A stretch of DNA of 64,000 bases from Thermosipho sp. (in: thermotogales) (GTDB lineage: Bacteria > Thermotogota > Thermotogae > Thermotogales > Fervidobacteriaceae): positions 1-64,000 of the forward strand of contig JACDNZ010000003.1 in the NCBI GenBank assembly GCA_017656345.1, in the 5' to 3' direction. The notes under the pieces were generated by a model. That model did no database searches. It worked only from the letters and a program-made list of their open reading frames with translations, and was not told the origin of the DNA. The position numbers and the translations under genes are program-made. This document shows, one piece after another, positions 27,215 through 36,181 of the stretch (the first letter of the stretch is position 1; every line of letters starts with the position of its first letter).

Positions 27215-28374
27215 TGCACATTCTATTAGGTGTATCCAGTGGTATTGCAATTTATAAAACTGTGGACTTAGTTAGCAAACTTAGAAAAGAAAAGTATGAA
27301 ATTGACGTTGTTATGACGGAAAATGCCTCTAAATTAATCTCTCCATCAGTTTTTTCAGCAGTGGGAAATTGTAAGGTTTACAATCAAACATTTGATGTAA
27401 ACGATGGCTGGATTGTTCATACTGAACTTTCTAAAAAAACTGATATTTTTGTTTTGGCTCCCGCAACTGTAAATACAATCGGAAAAATTGCCAACGGAAT
27501 TGCTGATAATCTTTTAACAACTGTTGCTGCCGCAATACCCAATAACACACCAAAAATTGTTGTCCCAACAATGAATACAAGAATGTATGAAAACAAAAGA
27601 TTTCAGGAAAATTTAAAAAAATTAAAACAAGATGGATGGTATATAATTGAACCAGAAGTAGGGCATCTTGCCTGTGGTGAAATTGGAAAAGGAAGATACC
27701 CAGACAACATGTTGATCATTGAAACAATAAAATTTTTAACTTCAGATAAAATCCTAAAAAATAAAAAGGTACTAATTACAGCTGGCCCCACAAAAGAAGC
27801 AATTGACCCTATAAGATTCATTTCAAACAACTCGAGTGGAAAAATGGGATACTCATTAGCAAGAGTTGCAAAAAGACTCGGGGCTTATACTTGTTTGATT
27901 TCAGGCCCAACTTATCTTGACAAACCTGCTTTAATTGATGAATTTATTAAAATTGAATCAGCAAATGACATGTATAATGAAGTCATCAAGAGGTACAATA
28001 ATTTTGACATAATTATAATGACAGCTGCCGTTGCAGATTATACCCCTGCAACTGTTTCAGAACAAAAGATAAAAAAAACCAACAAAAATATGAATTTATC
28101 ACTTACACCAACCAAAGATATATTATTAGAAATTGGGCAGAAAAAAAGAAAAAACCAAATTCTAATTGGATTTGCAGCTGAAACTGAAGATATAATAAAA
28201 TACGCTAAAGAAAAATTGCTGAACAAAAATGCAGATTTTATAGTGGCAAACAATGCCAGAGATGTTATGGGAAAAGATTCAACAAAAGTTTATTTGATAT
28301 CTAAAAATTCAGTATCAGAATTCGAGGGGAGCAAGGAAGAAGTTGCAGAAAAAATACTTAAATCTATTATCTAG
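27211..28374 (+). CDS. coaBC: Phosphopantothenoylcysteine decarboxylase / phosphopantothenate-cysteine ligase
   Basis: Bifunctional enzyme making 4'-phosphopantetheine for coenzyme A. 387 residues. The N-terminal flavin CoaC half shows GVSSGIAIYKTVDLV, the decarboxylase histidine in VHTELSK near 71, the APATVNTIGKIANGIADN block, and PTMNTRMYEN near 116. The CoaB half begins near 183 with ITAGPTKEAIDPIRFISNNSSGKMG and has AAVADYTP near 272. Two tandem ATGs (27211 and 27214) are both placed properly behind GAGGTGAT; the second may be the true start. The panB stop overlaps it. Confidence 0.96.
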   Translation: MMHILLGVSSGIAIYKTVDLVSKLRKEKYEIDVVMTENASKLISPSVFSAVGNCKVYNQTFDVNDGWIVHTELSKKTDIFVLAPATVNTIGKIANGIADNLLTTVAAAIPNNTPKIVVPTMNTRMYENKRFQENLKKLKQDGWYIIEPEVGHLACGEIGKGRYPDNMLIIETIKFLTSDKILKNKKVLITAGPTKEAIDPIRFISNNSSGKMGYSLARVAKRLGAYTCLISGPTYLDKPALIDEFIKIESANDMYNEVIKRYNNFDIIIMTAAVADYTPATVSEQKIKKTNKNMNLSLTPTKDILLEIGQKKRKNQILIGFAAETEDIIKYAKEKLLNKNADFIVANNARDVMGKDSTKVYLISKNSVSEFEGSKEEVAEKILKSII

Positions 28375-29296
28375 CATTTTTATAATCTTATCAACTTTTA
28401 TATATTCTGAAACAATATACACAGGTATTAAATACTCTTTCAGGAACTCTTTGTACAATAATTTTATTGTACTTACTAGTTCTATTGAAAGAAAAGTCGC
28501 AATTTTTAATATGGATACTTATAAAATTGAATATTATTTTGACAATGTCGGTATTTACCCAATCGTTTCTTTTTTGAAAGCAAATAAACTTCTTGTTGTT
28601 GATAGCGTTGGAAAACAACTGATTCTTTACAATCTTTCAACATCGAAAATTGAAACAAAAAAATTAAGTTCAAAACCTCTCTCATACAAGAGAATAGACA
28701 ATATAATATATGTTCTAGACATGGAAGGTAATCTATATGGTTTTAATTTTAACTTAGAAACGGTTTACTATTATAAATTTTTATCTACACCAGATTATTT
28801 TGACTTTTATAACTCAAAACCCATAGCATTTTATTTGTGGAAAAACGAGTTTGACATAGAATTTGAAAATGAATTTTTCAATTTCAATTTAAAAACACCT
28901 ACTTTCATTGTTTCTAAATATATCTTCGACACAAGAGGTGGAAAAATACTAGACTTTGAAAAGAAAAAAATTATTGAAACTCAACCGTATCTATCCTTTG
29001 GTTTGTTATGGAATGATGAACTTTATTTTGCTTCTATGTATACTAAGGAAATTTATAAGATAAAAAATGATAAAATATACAATGTAATGAAATTAAGTTA
29101 TCAACCTACAAACGGCATATTCTTTAATGACAAATTGTATGTTCTTTCAGCATCAGATAATAAACTCATAGCTATAGATAAAGAAGTAAAAATTTTTGAT
29201 ACTGGTAAATTCCCAATTGATATATATGCATATAAAGGCAAGTTATATGTAATTTGTGCAGAAAATGGAGAAATAAACATATACAAAGGAGAATAA
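28343..29296 (+). CDS. Exported beta-propeller-like protein, function unknown
   Basis: Not recognised as a named family. 317 residues, starting with TTG behind AAGGAAG and overlapping the coaBC end by 32 bases. It has a signal peptide (about 1-22, with YSE after the hydrophobic core). The rest consists of repeated four-strand units, with patterns such as VAIFNMDTYKIEYYF, LILYNLSTSKIETK, LYGFNFNLETVYYYKF and KLIAIDKEVKIFDTG, as in beta-propellers of the YVTN/NHL type. No cysteines suited to lipid attachment. It might be periplasmic. The location between coaBC and a CBS-ACT gene gives no functional hint. Confidence 0.7.
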   Translation: MQKKYLNLLSSIFIILSTFIYSETIYTGIKYSFRNSLYNNFIVLTSSIERKVAIFNMDTYKIEYYFDNVGIYPIVSFLKANKLLVVDSVGKQLILYNLSTSKIETKKLSSKPLSYKRIDNIIYVLDMEGNLYGFNFNLETVYYYKFLSTPDYFDFYNSKPIAFYLWKNEFDIEFENEFFNFNLKTPTFIVSKYIFDTRGGKILDFEKKKIIETQPYLSFGLLWNDELYFASMYTKEIYKIKNDKIYNVMKLSYQPTNGIFFNDKLYVLSASDNKLIAIDKEVKIFDTGKFPIDIYAYKGKLYVICAENGEINIYKGE

Positions 29297-29311
29297 AAGG
29301 AGGTTAATTTC

Positions 29312-29914
29312 ATGAATGTAAAAAAATGGATTATAACCCATTACCCAACCATCAAAATTACTGACACAGTAGGTGATGCTCTAAGAAAAATGCGAGAATA
29401 TGCATGTGATTATTGTATTGTCCTCGATGAAGATGAAAAATTCGAAGGAGTACTTTACAAATCAAGTATAAGAGACTCGGAACTAGATGAGCCAGTAGAT
29501 AATTATGTTACATTTCCTGACTTCTATGTTGTAGAAGATTCCAATGTAGAAGAAGCAGCATTAATGCTTATCGAAAATAGAGATCAAATATTACCAGTGG
29601 TTAATAATAACGCAGAAGTTGTTGGTGTACTTACTGTTCAAGAAGTTCTAGAAGCATTCACAGAATTATCTGCAATGGACGAACCTGGTACTAGAATTAT
29701 TCTAGAACTTCCAGATAAACCAGGAGAACTAAAAAGAGTTATTGATGTGCTTGCAAACAACAAAATGAATATATTATCAATATTAACCCTTAAGGATGAA
29801 GTAAAACGACAAGTTTCCATAAAAGTTCAATGTGAAGATCCTGAAATAATTGCTAATTTACTTGAAATTTACGAAATTAATTATATTTCAATAATTGAAG
29901 AAGAAGGTTTTTGA
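29312..29914 (+). CDS. CBS-pair and ACT domain protein
   Basis: A 200-residue putative small-ligand sensor. Two CBS motifs span about 8-55 (ITDTVGDALRKMREYACDYCIVLDEDEKFEGVLY) and 65-115 (VEEAALMLIENRDQILPVVNNNAEVVGVLTVQEVLEAF). An ACT domain at about 125-195 begins RIILELPDKPGELKRVIDVLA. The arrangement resembles AcuB-type proteins. CBS pairs bind adenine nucleotides and ACT domains bind amino acids. It overlaps scpA by 1 base, so it is co-expressed with the chromosome segregation genes; whether it regulates them is unknown. Confidence 0.85.
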   Translation: MNVKKWIITHYPTIKITDTVGDALRKMREYACDYCIVLDEDEKFEGVLYKSSIRDSELDEPVDNYVTFPDFYVVEDSNVEEAALMLIENRDQILPVVNNNAEVVGVLTVQEVLEAFTELSAMDEPGTRIILELPDKPGELKRVIDVLANNKMNILSILTLKDEVKRQVSIKVQCEDPEIIANLLEIYEINYISIIEEEGF

Positions 29915-30600
29915 TGGAATTACTTTTCAAATTCGAAAACTTTGAAGGACCTCTTGATTTAATTCTATTTTTAGTCAAAAAAAATAAACTGAACATAAGG
30001 GAAATCCCCTTATCGCTTCTTGCTGACGAATTTATGAATTATGTCAATAAAATGCAGGAAATGAATTTGAACATTACTTCAGAATTTATAGTAACTGCAT
30101 CATATTTAATGGAATTAAAATCAAGAAGCCTTTTACCAAGAAGTAATGAAGACCAAGAATTCCAAAAATCAAAAGAAAGATTCTACGCTCAAGTTGAGCA
30201 ATACGCTAAGTTAAAAGAAATGGTTGAAAACATAAAAAATCTTGACAATATAGAACTTAAAAATTATCCAGTAAATGTTAGAATTGTGTTCCCAAAAATA
30301 AACGAAAAAAAGCTAAAAAAACTTATTAAAAGTACTTTACAAGAAATAGAAATAAAGCAAAAAATATATCAAATAAAGAAAGAAGAGCTTTCCATTGAAG
30401 TAGTTATGTCTAGAATACTTAATAACTATATCGGCAAAAATTTAATAGATATTTTAAAAGAATCAAAAACTAAATACGAATTTATAGTAAAATTTCTTGC
30501 AGTACTAGAATTAATTAACTTAAATAAGATATATCTTGATAAAAAACTAAAAATAAAGAGAGTGAGAAAAAATGCAAAAAGATCAAATAGCGTTGGTTGA
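29914..30600 (+). CDS. scpA: Segregation and condensation protein A
   Basis: Kleisin subunit of the SMC-ScpAB condensin complex. 228 residues, starting at ATG 29914 just inside the CBS-ACT stop; a TTG one codon earlier is possible. The N-terminal SMC-neck-binding block FENFEGPLDLILFLVKKNKLNIREIPLSLLADEF (about 6-40) is diagnostic, with MELKSRSLLP near 70 and a winged-helix C-terminus. scpB overlaps its end by 29 bases. No smc gene is in the window. Confidence 0.94.
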   Translation: MELLFKFENFEGPLDLILFLVKKNKLNIREIPLSLLADEFMNYVNKMQEMNLNITSEFIVTASYLMELKSRSLLPRSNEDQEFQKSKERFYAQVEQYAKLKEMVENIKNLDNIELKNYPVNVRIVFPKINEKKLKKLIKSTLQEIEIKQKIYQIKKEELSIEVVMSRILNNYIGKNLIDILKESKTKYEFIVKFLAVLELINLNKIYLDKKLKIKRVRKNAKRSNSVG

Positions 30601-31084
30601 AGCTATTATTTTTGCATCAAGAGGCATTAAAAAACAAGATTTATTAAACTTAACAAATTTCTCTGAAGAACTTCTGGATAAAATCATAAATTACCTTCAG
30701 AACAAATACAATAATTCTGAAGAACATGGTATTGAACTAAGAGATATAGATGGTTTTTTTAGGTTTTATTCTAAAGAAAGTTTTTCAAATACCTTATCTA
30801 AAATTATCAAAAAAAGGTCACTTAATTCTTTATCGGAAACACAACTAGAAATTGTTTTATTACTGGCTACACACAAAAAGATGACTAAACCAGAGATAGA
30901 CAACATCAGGGGGAAAGACTCATACAACGTTTTAAAACAGCTTTTATCAAGTGGAGTAATTAAAAGATATAAAAAAGGCAGAGGATATATCTACTCTTTA
31001 ACTGATGTTTTTAAAGATGAAACAATGGTAGAAGAACTTGTAAAAGATCTTGGAGGTGTCAACATTGACCATTCAGGAAGCTAA
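30572..31084 (+). CDS. scpB: Segregation and condensation protein B
   Basis: Winged-helix partner of ScpA in the SMC condensin. 170 residues, slightly short for the family. The VEAIIFASRGIKKQDLL start (about 9-25) and the second winged helix with LSETQLEIVLLLATHKKMTKPEIDNIRGKDS (about 90-120) and VIKRYKKGRGYIYSLT are characteristic. The first winged helix is rather diverged. The 3' end overlaps the following MoxR-type gene by 20 bases, giving a tight scpA-scpB-AAA cluster. Confidence 0.92.
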   Translation: MQKDQIALVEAIIFASRGIKKQDLLNLTNFSEELLDKIINYLQNKYNNSEEHGIELRDIDGFFRFYSKESFSNTLSKIIKKRSLNSLSETQLEIVLLLATHKKMTKPEIDNIRGKDSYNVLKQLLSSGVIKRYKKGRGYIYSLTDVFKDETMVEELVKDLGGVNIDHSGS

Positions 31085-32096
31085 ATATCTGGCGAAAAAA
31101 ATAATGGAAAGCGGAGAAGTCCCATTACTAGTTGGGCATTTTGGTGTGGGAAAAACCGATCTAATTAGAGAAATCGCAAACGAAACAAACAGGAAATTAA
31201 TTATTCTTGTTCTCTCACAAATGGAACCTGGCGATTTGATTGGTTTACCATCAAGAGAAAATAACAAAACTGTATTTTTGGCCCCAGACTGGTGGCCAGA
31301 AGATGGTAATTGTATTCTATTTTTAGATGAAATAAACAGATCTCACAGAAGCATAAGAAATGCTATTATGCAATTATTGATTGATAAAAGAATACATAAT
31401 CATATTTTACCTGAAAATACTTGGATAGTTGCTTCAATGAATCCTCCCGATGAAGATTATGATCAGGTAGATTTAATTACCGATCCAGCATTTCTTTCAA
31501 GATTTTTCATCTTAGAGATTTCACCAAATATCGAAGAATGGCTTAAATGGGCCGAAACAGTCCAAATGCCAGATGAAATAAGGAATTTTATTGAAAAAAA
31601 TCCAGAATTTTTATTACCTGGAACTTCAGTTTCTTTAAAAGCAAATATTAGACCCAGTCCTAGAAGTTGGTTTAAACTCGGAAATGTTTTAAAAAATCTT
31701 ACTAAGGAAGAAAAAAGAAAATATGCATATCAAATTGCTTCAGGAATATTGGGTTCTGAAGCTGCAAAAGTGTTTACTGAAAATATTTTTTTAGATATTC
31801 CAAATGCCAGAGAAGTTCTTTTAAAAGGTAATATACCAACAAAGTTGGAATTGCACGAAACTAATTCCGTAATCCTCAGGATTGTAGATTTTCTTTCAAA
31901 TTTATCTGAAGAAGAAGCTAAAAATTACATAGAAAATATAGAAATAATATCAAAAAATCTTTTGAAATTATCTGAAATCGTTCCAAAAGATAGCTTTTTC
32001 AGCTTAATAAGACTATTAACTGAACTTTCTAACGAAAAAGGATATAAAGGGCAATTATGTGACAAAATAATCGAAAAAATTAGCTTTAGCGATTAA
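31065..32096 (+). CDS. MoxR-type AAA+ ATPase, no VWA partner nearby
   Basis: A 343-residue AAA+ ATPase of the MoxR/dynein-related group. I place the start at TTG 31065, behind GGAGGTG and inside the scpB end; an earlier in-frame TTG covers the ribosome site. Walker A GHFGVGKT is at 24-31, Walker B ILFLDE at 84-89, sensor and arginine-finger region ASMNPPDEDYDQVDLITDPAFLSRFF near 125-150, and a helical lid with PSPRSWFKLGNV. MoxR ATPases usually act as chaperones with a von Willebrand A protein encoded beside them. Here the next gene is convergent purB (11-base overlap) and none is present. Confidence 0.87.
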   Translation: MTIQEAKYLAKKIMESGEVPLLVGHFGVGKTDLIREIANETNRKLIILVLSQMEPGDLIGLPSRENNKTVFLAPDWWPEDGNCILFLDEINRSHRSIRNAIMQLLIDKRIHNHILPENTWIVASMNPPDEDYDQVDLITDPAFLSRFFILEISPNIEEWLKWAETVQMPDEIRNFIEKNPEFLLPGTSVSLKANIRPSPRSWFKLGNVLKNLTKEEKRKYAYQIASGILGSEAAKVFTENIFLDIPNAREVLLKGNIPTKLELHETNSVILRIVDFLSNLSEEEAKNYIENIEIISKNLLKLSEIVPKDSFFSLIRLLTELSNEKGYKGQLCDKIIEKISFSD

Positions 32097-33381
32097 TTTT
32101 CTTTATTCTTTCATAGATTTTATCTATATTTCTTAAATAATAGGAATAATCGAATATTTCTTTCAATTCTTCTGGCGTAATTAAATTCTTAAAATATTTT
32201 GCTATTTCTTCTTTAAATGATAAGTTGTTGTTCCAACAATTCAGAGCAATGCTCTGAATTTTTTTATAAGCTTCTTCACGAGTCATTCCTTTTTCAATTA
32301 AAACATTTAAAACGCGCTGGGAAAAAATTAAACCTTTAGTTATTTCGATATTTTTTTTGATATTTTCTTCAAAAACAACAAGGTTATTAACTATTTCCTT
32401 CAACGTTTTTAACATATAATGCAGTGTCACAGTAACATCAGGAAACATAAATCTTTCTGCAGAAGAATGTGAAATGTCTCTTTCGTGCCATAAAATAATA
32501 TTTTCTAATGCCACATTGACATAATTTCTTATTATTCTTGAAAGACCAGTTAGTCTTTCACTTAAAATCGGATTTTTCTTGTGCGGCATTGCAGATGATC
32601 CCCTTTGTTTTTCTTTAAATGGTTCTTGAACTTCTAAAACTTCTGTTTTTTGTAAATGTCTAATTTCAATTGCAATTCGTTCGATTGCTGAAGATATCAA
32701 TGCAAAAGTTTGAATTAGATTAGCATGATAATCTCTCGGTAAAACTTGTGTAGTTATTCTTGCAGGTTTTAACGACAAAAATGAAAGTGCCAGTTCCTCA
32801 ACTTCTGGATCAATATTTGCATAATTTCCAACTGCACCCGATAATTTGCCTATTGATATCTCTTCGCGTACAATCTTCAGCCTTTCTAAATTTCTATTCA
32901 TTTCATCGTACCAAGATAAAAACTTTAATCCAAAAGATGTTGGTTCTGCATGAACACCGTGTGTTCTACCAATAGTTGGTAAATGTTTATATTTTTCCGA
33001 CTTTTCATAAAGTATTTCACACAATGATTGTATTTCAATAATTATATAATCAATTGCTTTAACTAATGCCAAAATATTCGCTGTATCTACAACATCGGAA
33101 GATGTTAAACCATAATGGAAAAACCGAGCCTCATTCCCCATTCTTGAGGTTACTACTTTTATAAAAGCAATAACATCATGATGCACTTCTTTTTCAACAT
33201 TTAAAATTTCCTTTATATCAAAATAAACACGTTTCTTTATCTTCTCAAATGTTCCCTTTGGAAACCTTCCTAATTGCTCATAAGCTCTTACTACCGCTAA
33301 CTCTACTTCCAACCATCTTTTATATTGACTCTCAAGAGTCCAAAGACTTTTCATTGGTTCAAAAGCATACCTCTCAAGCAA
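32086..33381 (-). CDS. purB: Adenylosuccinate lyase
   Basis: Releases fumarate from SAICAR and adenylosuccinate in purine synthesis. 431 residues, TTG start behind GAGGTGA. Fumarase-superfamily regions: HYGLTSSDVVDTA near 88-100 with the catalytic histidine nearby, TIGRTHGVHAEPTSFG near 136-151, and the signature GSSAMPHKKNPILSE near 262-276 with the catalytic serine. Last gene of the FAD enzyme-purA-guaA-purB unit. Confidence 0.98.
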   Translation of the reverse strand: MLERYAFEPMKSLWTLESQYKRWLEVELAVVRAYEQLGRFPKGTFEKIKKRVYFDIKEILNVEKEVHHDVIAFIKVVTSRMGNEARFFHYGLTSSDVVDTANILALVKAIDYIIIEIQSLCEILYEKSEKYKHLPTIGRTHGVHAEPTSFGLKFLSWYDEMNRNLERLKIVREEISIGKLSGAVGNYANIDPEVEELALSFLSLKPARITTQVLPRDYHANLIQTFALISSAIERIAIEIRHLQKTEVLEVQEPFKEKQRGSSAMPHKKNPILSERLTGLSRIIRNYVNVALENIILWHERDISHSSAERFMFPDVTVTLHYMLKTLKEIVNNLVVFEENIKKNIEITKGLIFSQRVLNVLIEKGMTREEAYKKIQSIALNCWNNNLSFKEEIAKYFKNLITPEELKEIFDYSYYLRNIDKIYERIKKINR

Positions 33382-33394
33382 TTATCTTCACCTC

Positions 33395-34951
33395 TCATTC
33401 CCACTCTATTGTTGCTGGGGGTTTTGAAGTAACATCATAGACTACTCTATTTATTCCTTCAACTTCATTAATTATTCTTTTTGTAACTACATTAATAAAA
33501 TCATATGGCAATCTTGCCCAATCAGCCGTCATTCCATCTTCGCTTGTGACTGCTCTCAGGGCTATAACGTTCTCGTACGTTCTATAATCTCCTTTAACAC
33601 CTACTGTTTTTATTGGTAACAGAACAGCAAATGCTTGCCACACTTCATTATACAAACCCTGCTTCTTTAATTCTTCATTAAATATATGATCAGCTTTTCT
33701 CAATCTTTCCACAGATTCCTCTGTTACTTCTCCCAAAATTCGAACTGCTAACCCGGGACCCGGGAATGGATGTCGATACAGAATATTCTCAGGAAGCCCT
33801 AGAATCTTCCCAATTTTTCTCACCTCATCTTTAAACAAATATCTAAAAGGCTCTATAATTTTGAATGGTAAATTCTCAGGCAACCCTCCCACATTGTGAT
33901 GTGTCTTTATTTTTACAGAAGCTTTTCTTTCTGCAACCTTACTCTCAATAAGATCGGGATATAATGTTCCTTGTGCCAGAAATTCTATCTTACCGTAATT
34001 TTTCTCCAGCTTTTTCGTAGTCTCATAAAAAACATCTATAAAAACATGTCCTATGATTTTTCTCTTTTTCTCAGGGTCCATAACACCTTTTAAAGCTTTA
34101 AAAAATCTATCTTTTGCATCAACAATTTCAATATTTATCTTTAAATCCTTAAATGTATTGTAAATTTCTTCTTTTTCATTCAATCTCATCAAACCTGTAT
34201 CCACAAATATAGGTATCAAATTATCACCTATAGCTCTTTTCAATAACAAAGCAAGCACTGAGGAATCTACTCCTCCCGATAATCCCAACAATACTTTTTC
34301 GTCCCCAATTATTTCTTTTAATTCGTTAACTTTTGAATTTATAAAATCGTCCATCTCCCAATTTCTTTGTAAACCAACAATTTTTTCAATGAAATTCGAA
34401 ATAATTTTTTTACCAAATTTTGTATGAGATACTTCAGGATGAAATTGTACACCGTATATTTTCGCTCTTTCATTTTTAATAACTGCAAATGGTGAATTTT
34501 CACTACTTGCTATTACAGAAAAACCTTTTGGAATTTCTTCAACTCTATCTGAATGGCTCATCCATACGTCAAATCTTTTTGGTAAACCCTCAAAAAGCGG
34601 ATCATTATCCAAAATTTCTAAAATTGAATGTCCAAATTCCCTTTTTGAAGATTTTTCAACTTTCCCGCCAAATTTGTAAACCAAAGCTTGTAATCCATAA
34701 CAAATCCCTAATATAGGGACTCCTAAACTCAAAATAGAATCATGAATATAAGGTGAACCTTTTTCATAAACACTATAAGGCCCCCCTGATAATATTATCG
34801 CAGCTGGTTTCATTTTTAAAAGCTCACTTTCTGAAATATCCCATGGGAATAATTCAGCATAATACCCCAGCTCCCTTACTTTCCTAACTATCAATTGTGA
34901 ATACTGTGAACCAAAATCAAGAATCACTATAATATTTTCTTTTAAAGGCAA
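33395..34951 (-). CDS. guaA: GMP synthase (glutamine-hydrolysing)
   Basis: Converts XMP to GMP. 518 residues, TTG start behind GGAGGTG. The class I glutaminase half has the nucleophile cysteine in ILGICYGLQAL near 81 and the His-Glu pair in VQFHPEVSHT near 165. The ATP-pyrophosphatase half has the P-loop GLSGGVDSSV near 222, and the C-terminal dimerisation domain ends VTSKPPATIEWE, the family ending. It follows purA by 21 bases and precedes purB by 13, so AMP and GMP branches are co-transcribed. Confidence 0.98.
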   Translation of the reverse strand: MPLKENIIVILDFGSQYSQLIVRKVRELGYYAELFPWDISESELLKMKPAAIILSGGPYSVYEKGSPYIHDSILSLGVPILGICYGLQALVYKFGGKVEKSSKREFGHSILEILDNDPLFEGLPKRFDVWMSHSDRVEEIPKGFSVIASSENSPFAVIKNERAKIYGVQFHPEVSHTKFGKKIISNFIEKIVGLQRNWEMDDFINSKVNELKEIIGDEKVLLGLSGGVDSSVLALLLKRAIGDNLIPIFVDTGLMRLNEKEEIYNTFKDLKINIEIVDAKDRFFKALKGVMDPEKKRKIIGHVFIDVFYETTKKLEKNYGKIEFLAQGTLYPDLIESKVAERKASVKIKTHHNVGGLPENLPFKIIEPFRYLFKDEVRKIGKILGLPENILYRHPFPGPGLAVRILGEVTEESVERLRKADHIFNEELKKQGLYNEVWQAFAVLLPIKTVGVKGDYRTYENVIALRAVTSEDGMTADWARLPYDFINVVTKRIINEVEGINRVVYDVTSKPPATIEWE

Positions 34952-34972
34952 AAATTACACCTCCAATTCAAT

Positions 34973-36169
34973 TTATATTTGTTTTATTTCTTCAATTTTA
35001 GGACCATATGATATATACTTTATTTTAACCCCTAAATAGTCTTCTATAAACTTTAAAAACTCTAAAAACGTTTTATCATTTATACTATTCCATCCATTCA
35101 AGTATTTATAAATTGGTTTTGCATCCACAATTTCATCAATGTTATTAATACAATCCTTCTTCCTACCACTTATTTCATAAGCAACACAAACTGGAATTTT
35201 CTCTATGTTATTAAGTATATCACCTTTGGTAATGACTAACTCATCAACCCCAGAAATAGTTACAGCATATTTCAATAATACCAGATCCAACCATCCGACT
35301 CTTCTTGGCCTTCCTGTTGTTGCACCATATTCTTTCCCTTTCTTCCTAAGAAAGTCTGCTTCTGAACCAAATAATTCTGTTGGGAATGGACCATTTCCAA
35401 CACGCGTTTGATAAGCTTTAAATACTCCTATACTCTTATCTATCTGTACAGGAAATCCCAAACCATTTTGGATCCCAGTAACACTGCAATTACTCCCGGT
35501 AACATATGGATAAGTCCCCATATCTAAATCCAATAAAACTCCTTGAGTACCCTCAAATAAAACCTTTTTGTTTTTTAAGTTATCTATTATTTCAAGTTGA
35601 CTTACAACATAAGGTGCTATCTTATTATAATAGTCGTGAATATTACCAATTTCGACCTCAATTCCATAAATTTTTTGATAGAAAGTTTTTAATACTTCAA
35701 TTTTATTATAAAAGATATCCAAATTTTCAAAATCAGCTAACCTAACACCTATTCTATTGATTTTATCAACATACGCTGGCCCAATTCCTCTTCTCGTAGT
35801 TCCTATACCTGTTTCTCTGTCAATCTTCTCATCTAATAACTTATGATATGGAAAAACTACATGTGCTAAATTAGAAATCATCAACTTTGGAAATTTACTA
35901 CATATTCTTTTAACTTCTTCTATTTCTTTTGCTAATACTTCTAAATCTACAACAACCCCACTTGATATAATTAATTCCATGTCTTTACCTTTATAAAATG
36001 ATGGTAACAAGTGATTAACTATTTTCGCCCCATCTTTATATTCGATCGTATGGCCAGCATTACTTCCACCACTATATCTCACAACACAATCATAGAATTG
36101 TGAAAAATAAGCTACTACTTTTCCTTTTCCTTCGTCGCCCCATTGTAAACCTATAATTGCCGTTCTCAT
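34973..36169 (-). CDS. purA: Adenylosuccinate synthetase
   Basis: GTP-dependent step from IMP to adenylosuccinate. 398 residues, a compact form. N-terminal GLQWGDEGKGK at 7-17 with the catalytic aspartate, GGSNAGHTI near 34-42 with the catalytic histidine, TTRRGIGPAY near 120, FEGTQGVLLDLDMGTYPYVTGS near 205-226, and TGRPRRVGWLDL near 288. The internal region around 135-195 is shorter than in E. coli PurA. Confidence 0.98.
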   Translation of the reverse strand: MRTAIIGLQWGDEGKGKVVAYFSQFYDCVVRYSGGSNAGHTIEYKDGAKIVNHLLPSFYKGKDMELIISSGVVVDLEVLAKEIEEVKRICSKFPKLMISNLAHVVFPYHKLLDEKIDRETGIGTTRRGIGPAYVDKINRIGVRLADFENLDIFYNKIEVLKTFYQKIYGIEVEIGNIHDYYNKIAPYVVSQLEIIDNLKNKKVLFEGTQGVLLDLDMGTYPYVTGSNCSVTGIQNGLGFPVQIDKSIGVFKAYQTRVGNGPFPTELFGSEADFLRKKGKEYGATTGRPRRVGWLDLVLLKYAVTISGVDELVITKGDILNNIEKIPVCVAYEISGRKKDCINNIDEIVDAKPIYKYLNGWNSINDKTFLEFLKFIEDYLGVKIKYISYGPKIEEIKQI

Positions 36170-36181
36170 AATTACCTCCTA

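Noticed and set aside
33750-33775. CCCGGGACCCGGG palindrome
   Set aside because: It is inside guaA, encoding the conserved Pro-Gly-Pro-Gly region of GMP synthase, and needs no other explanation.
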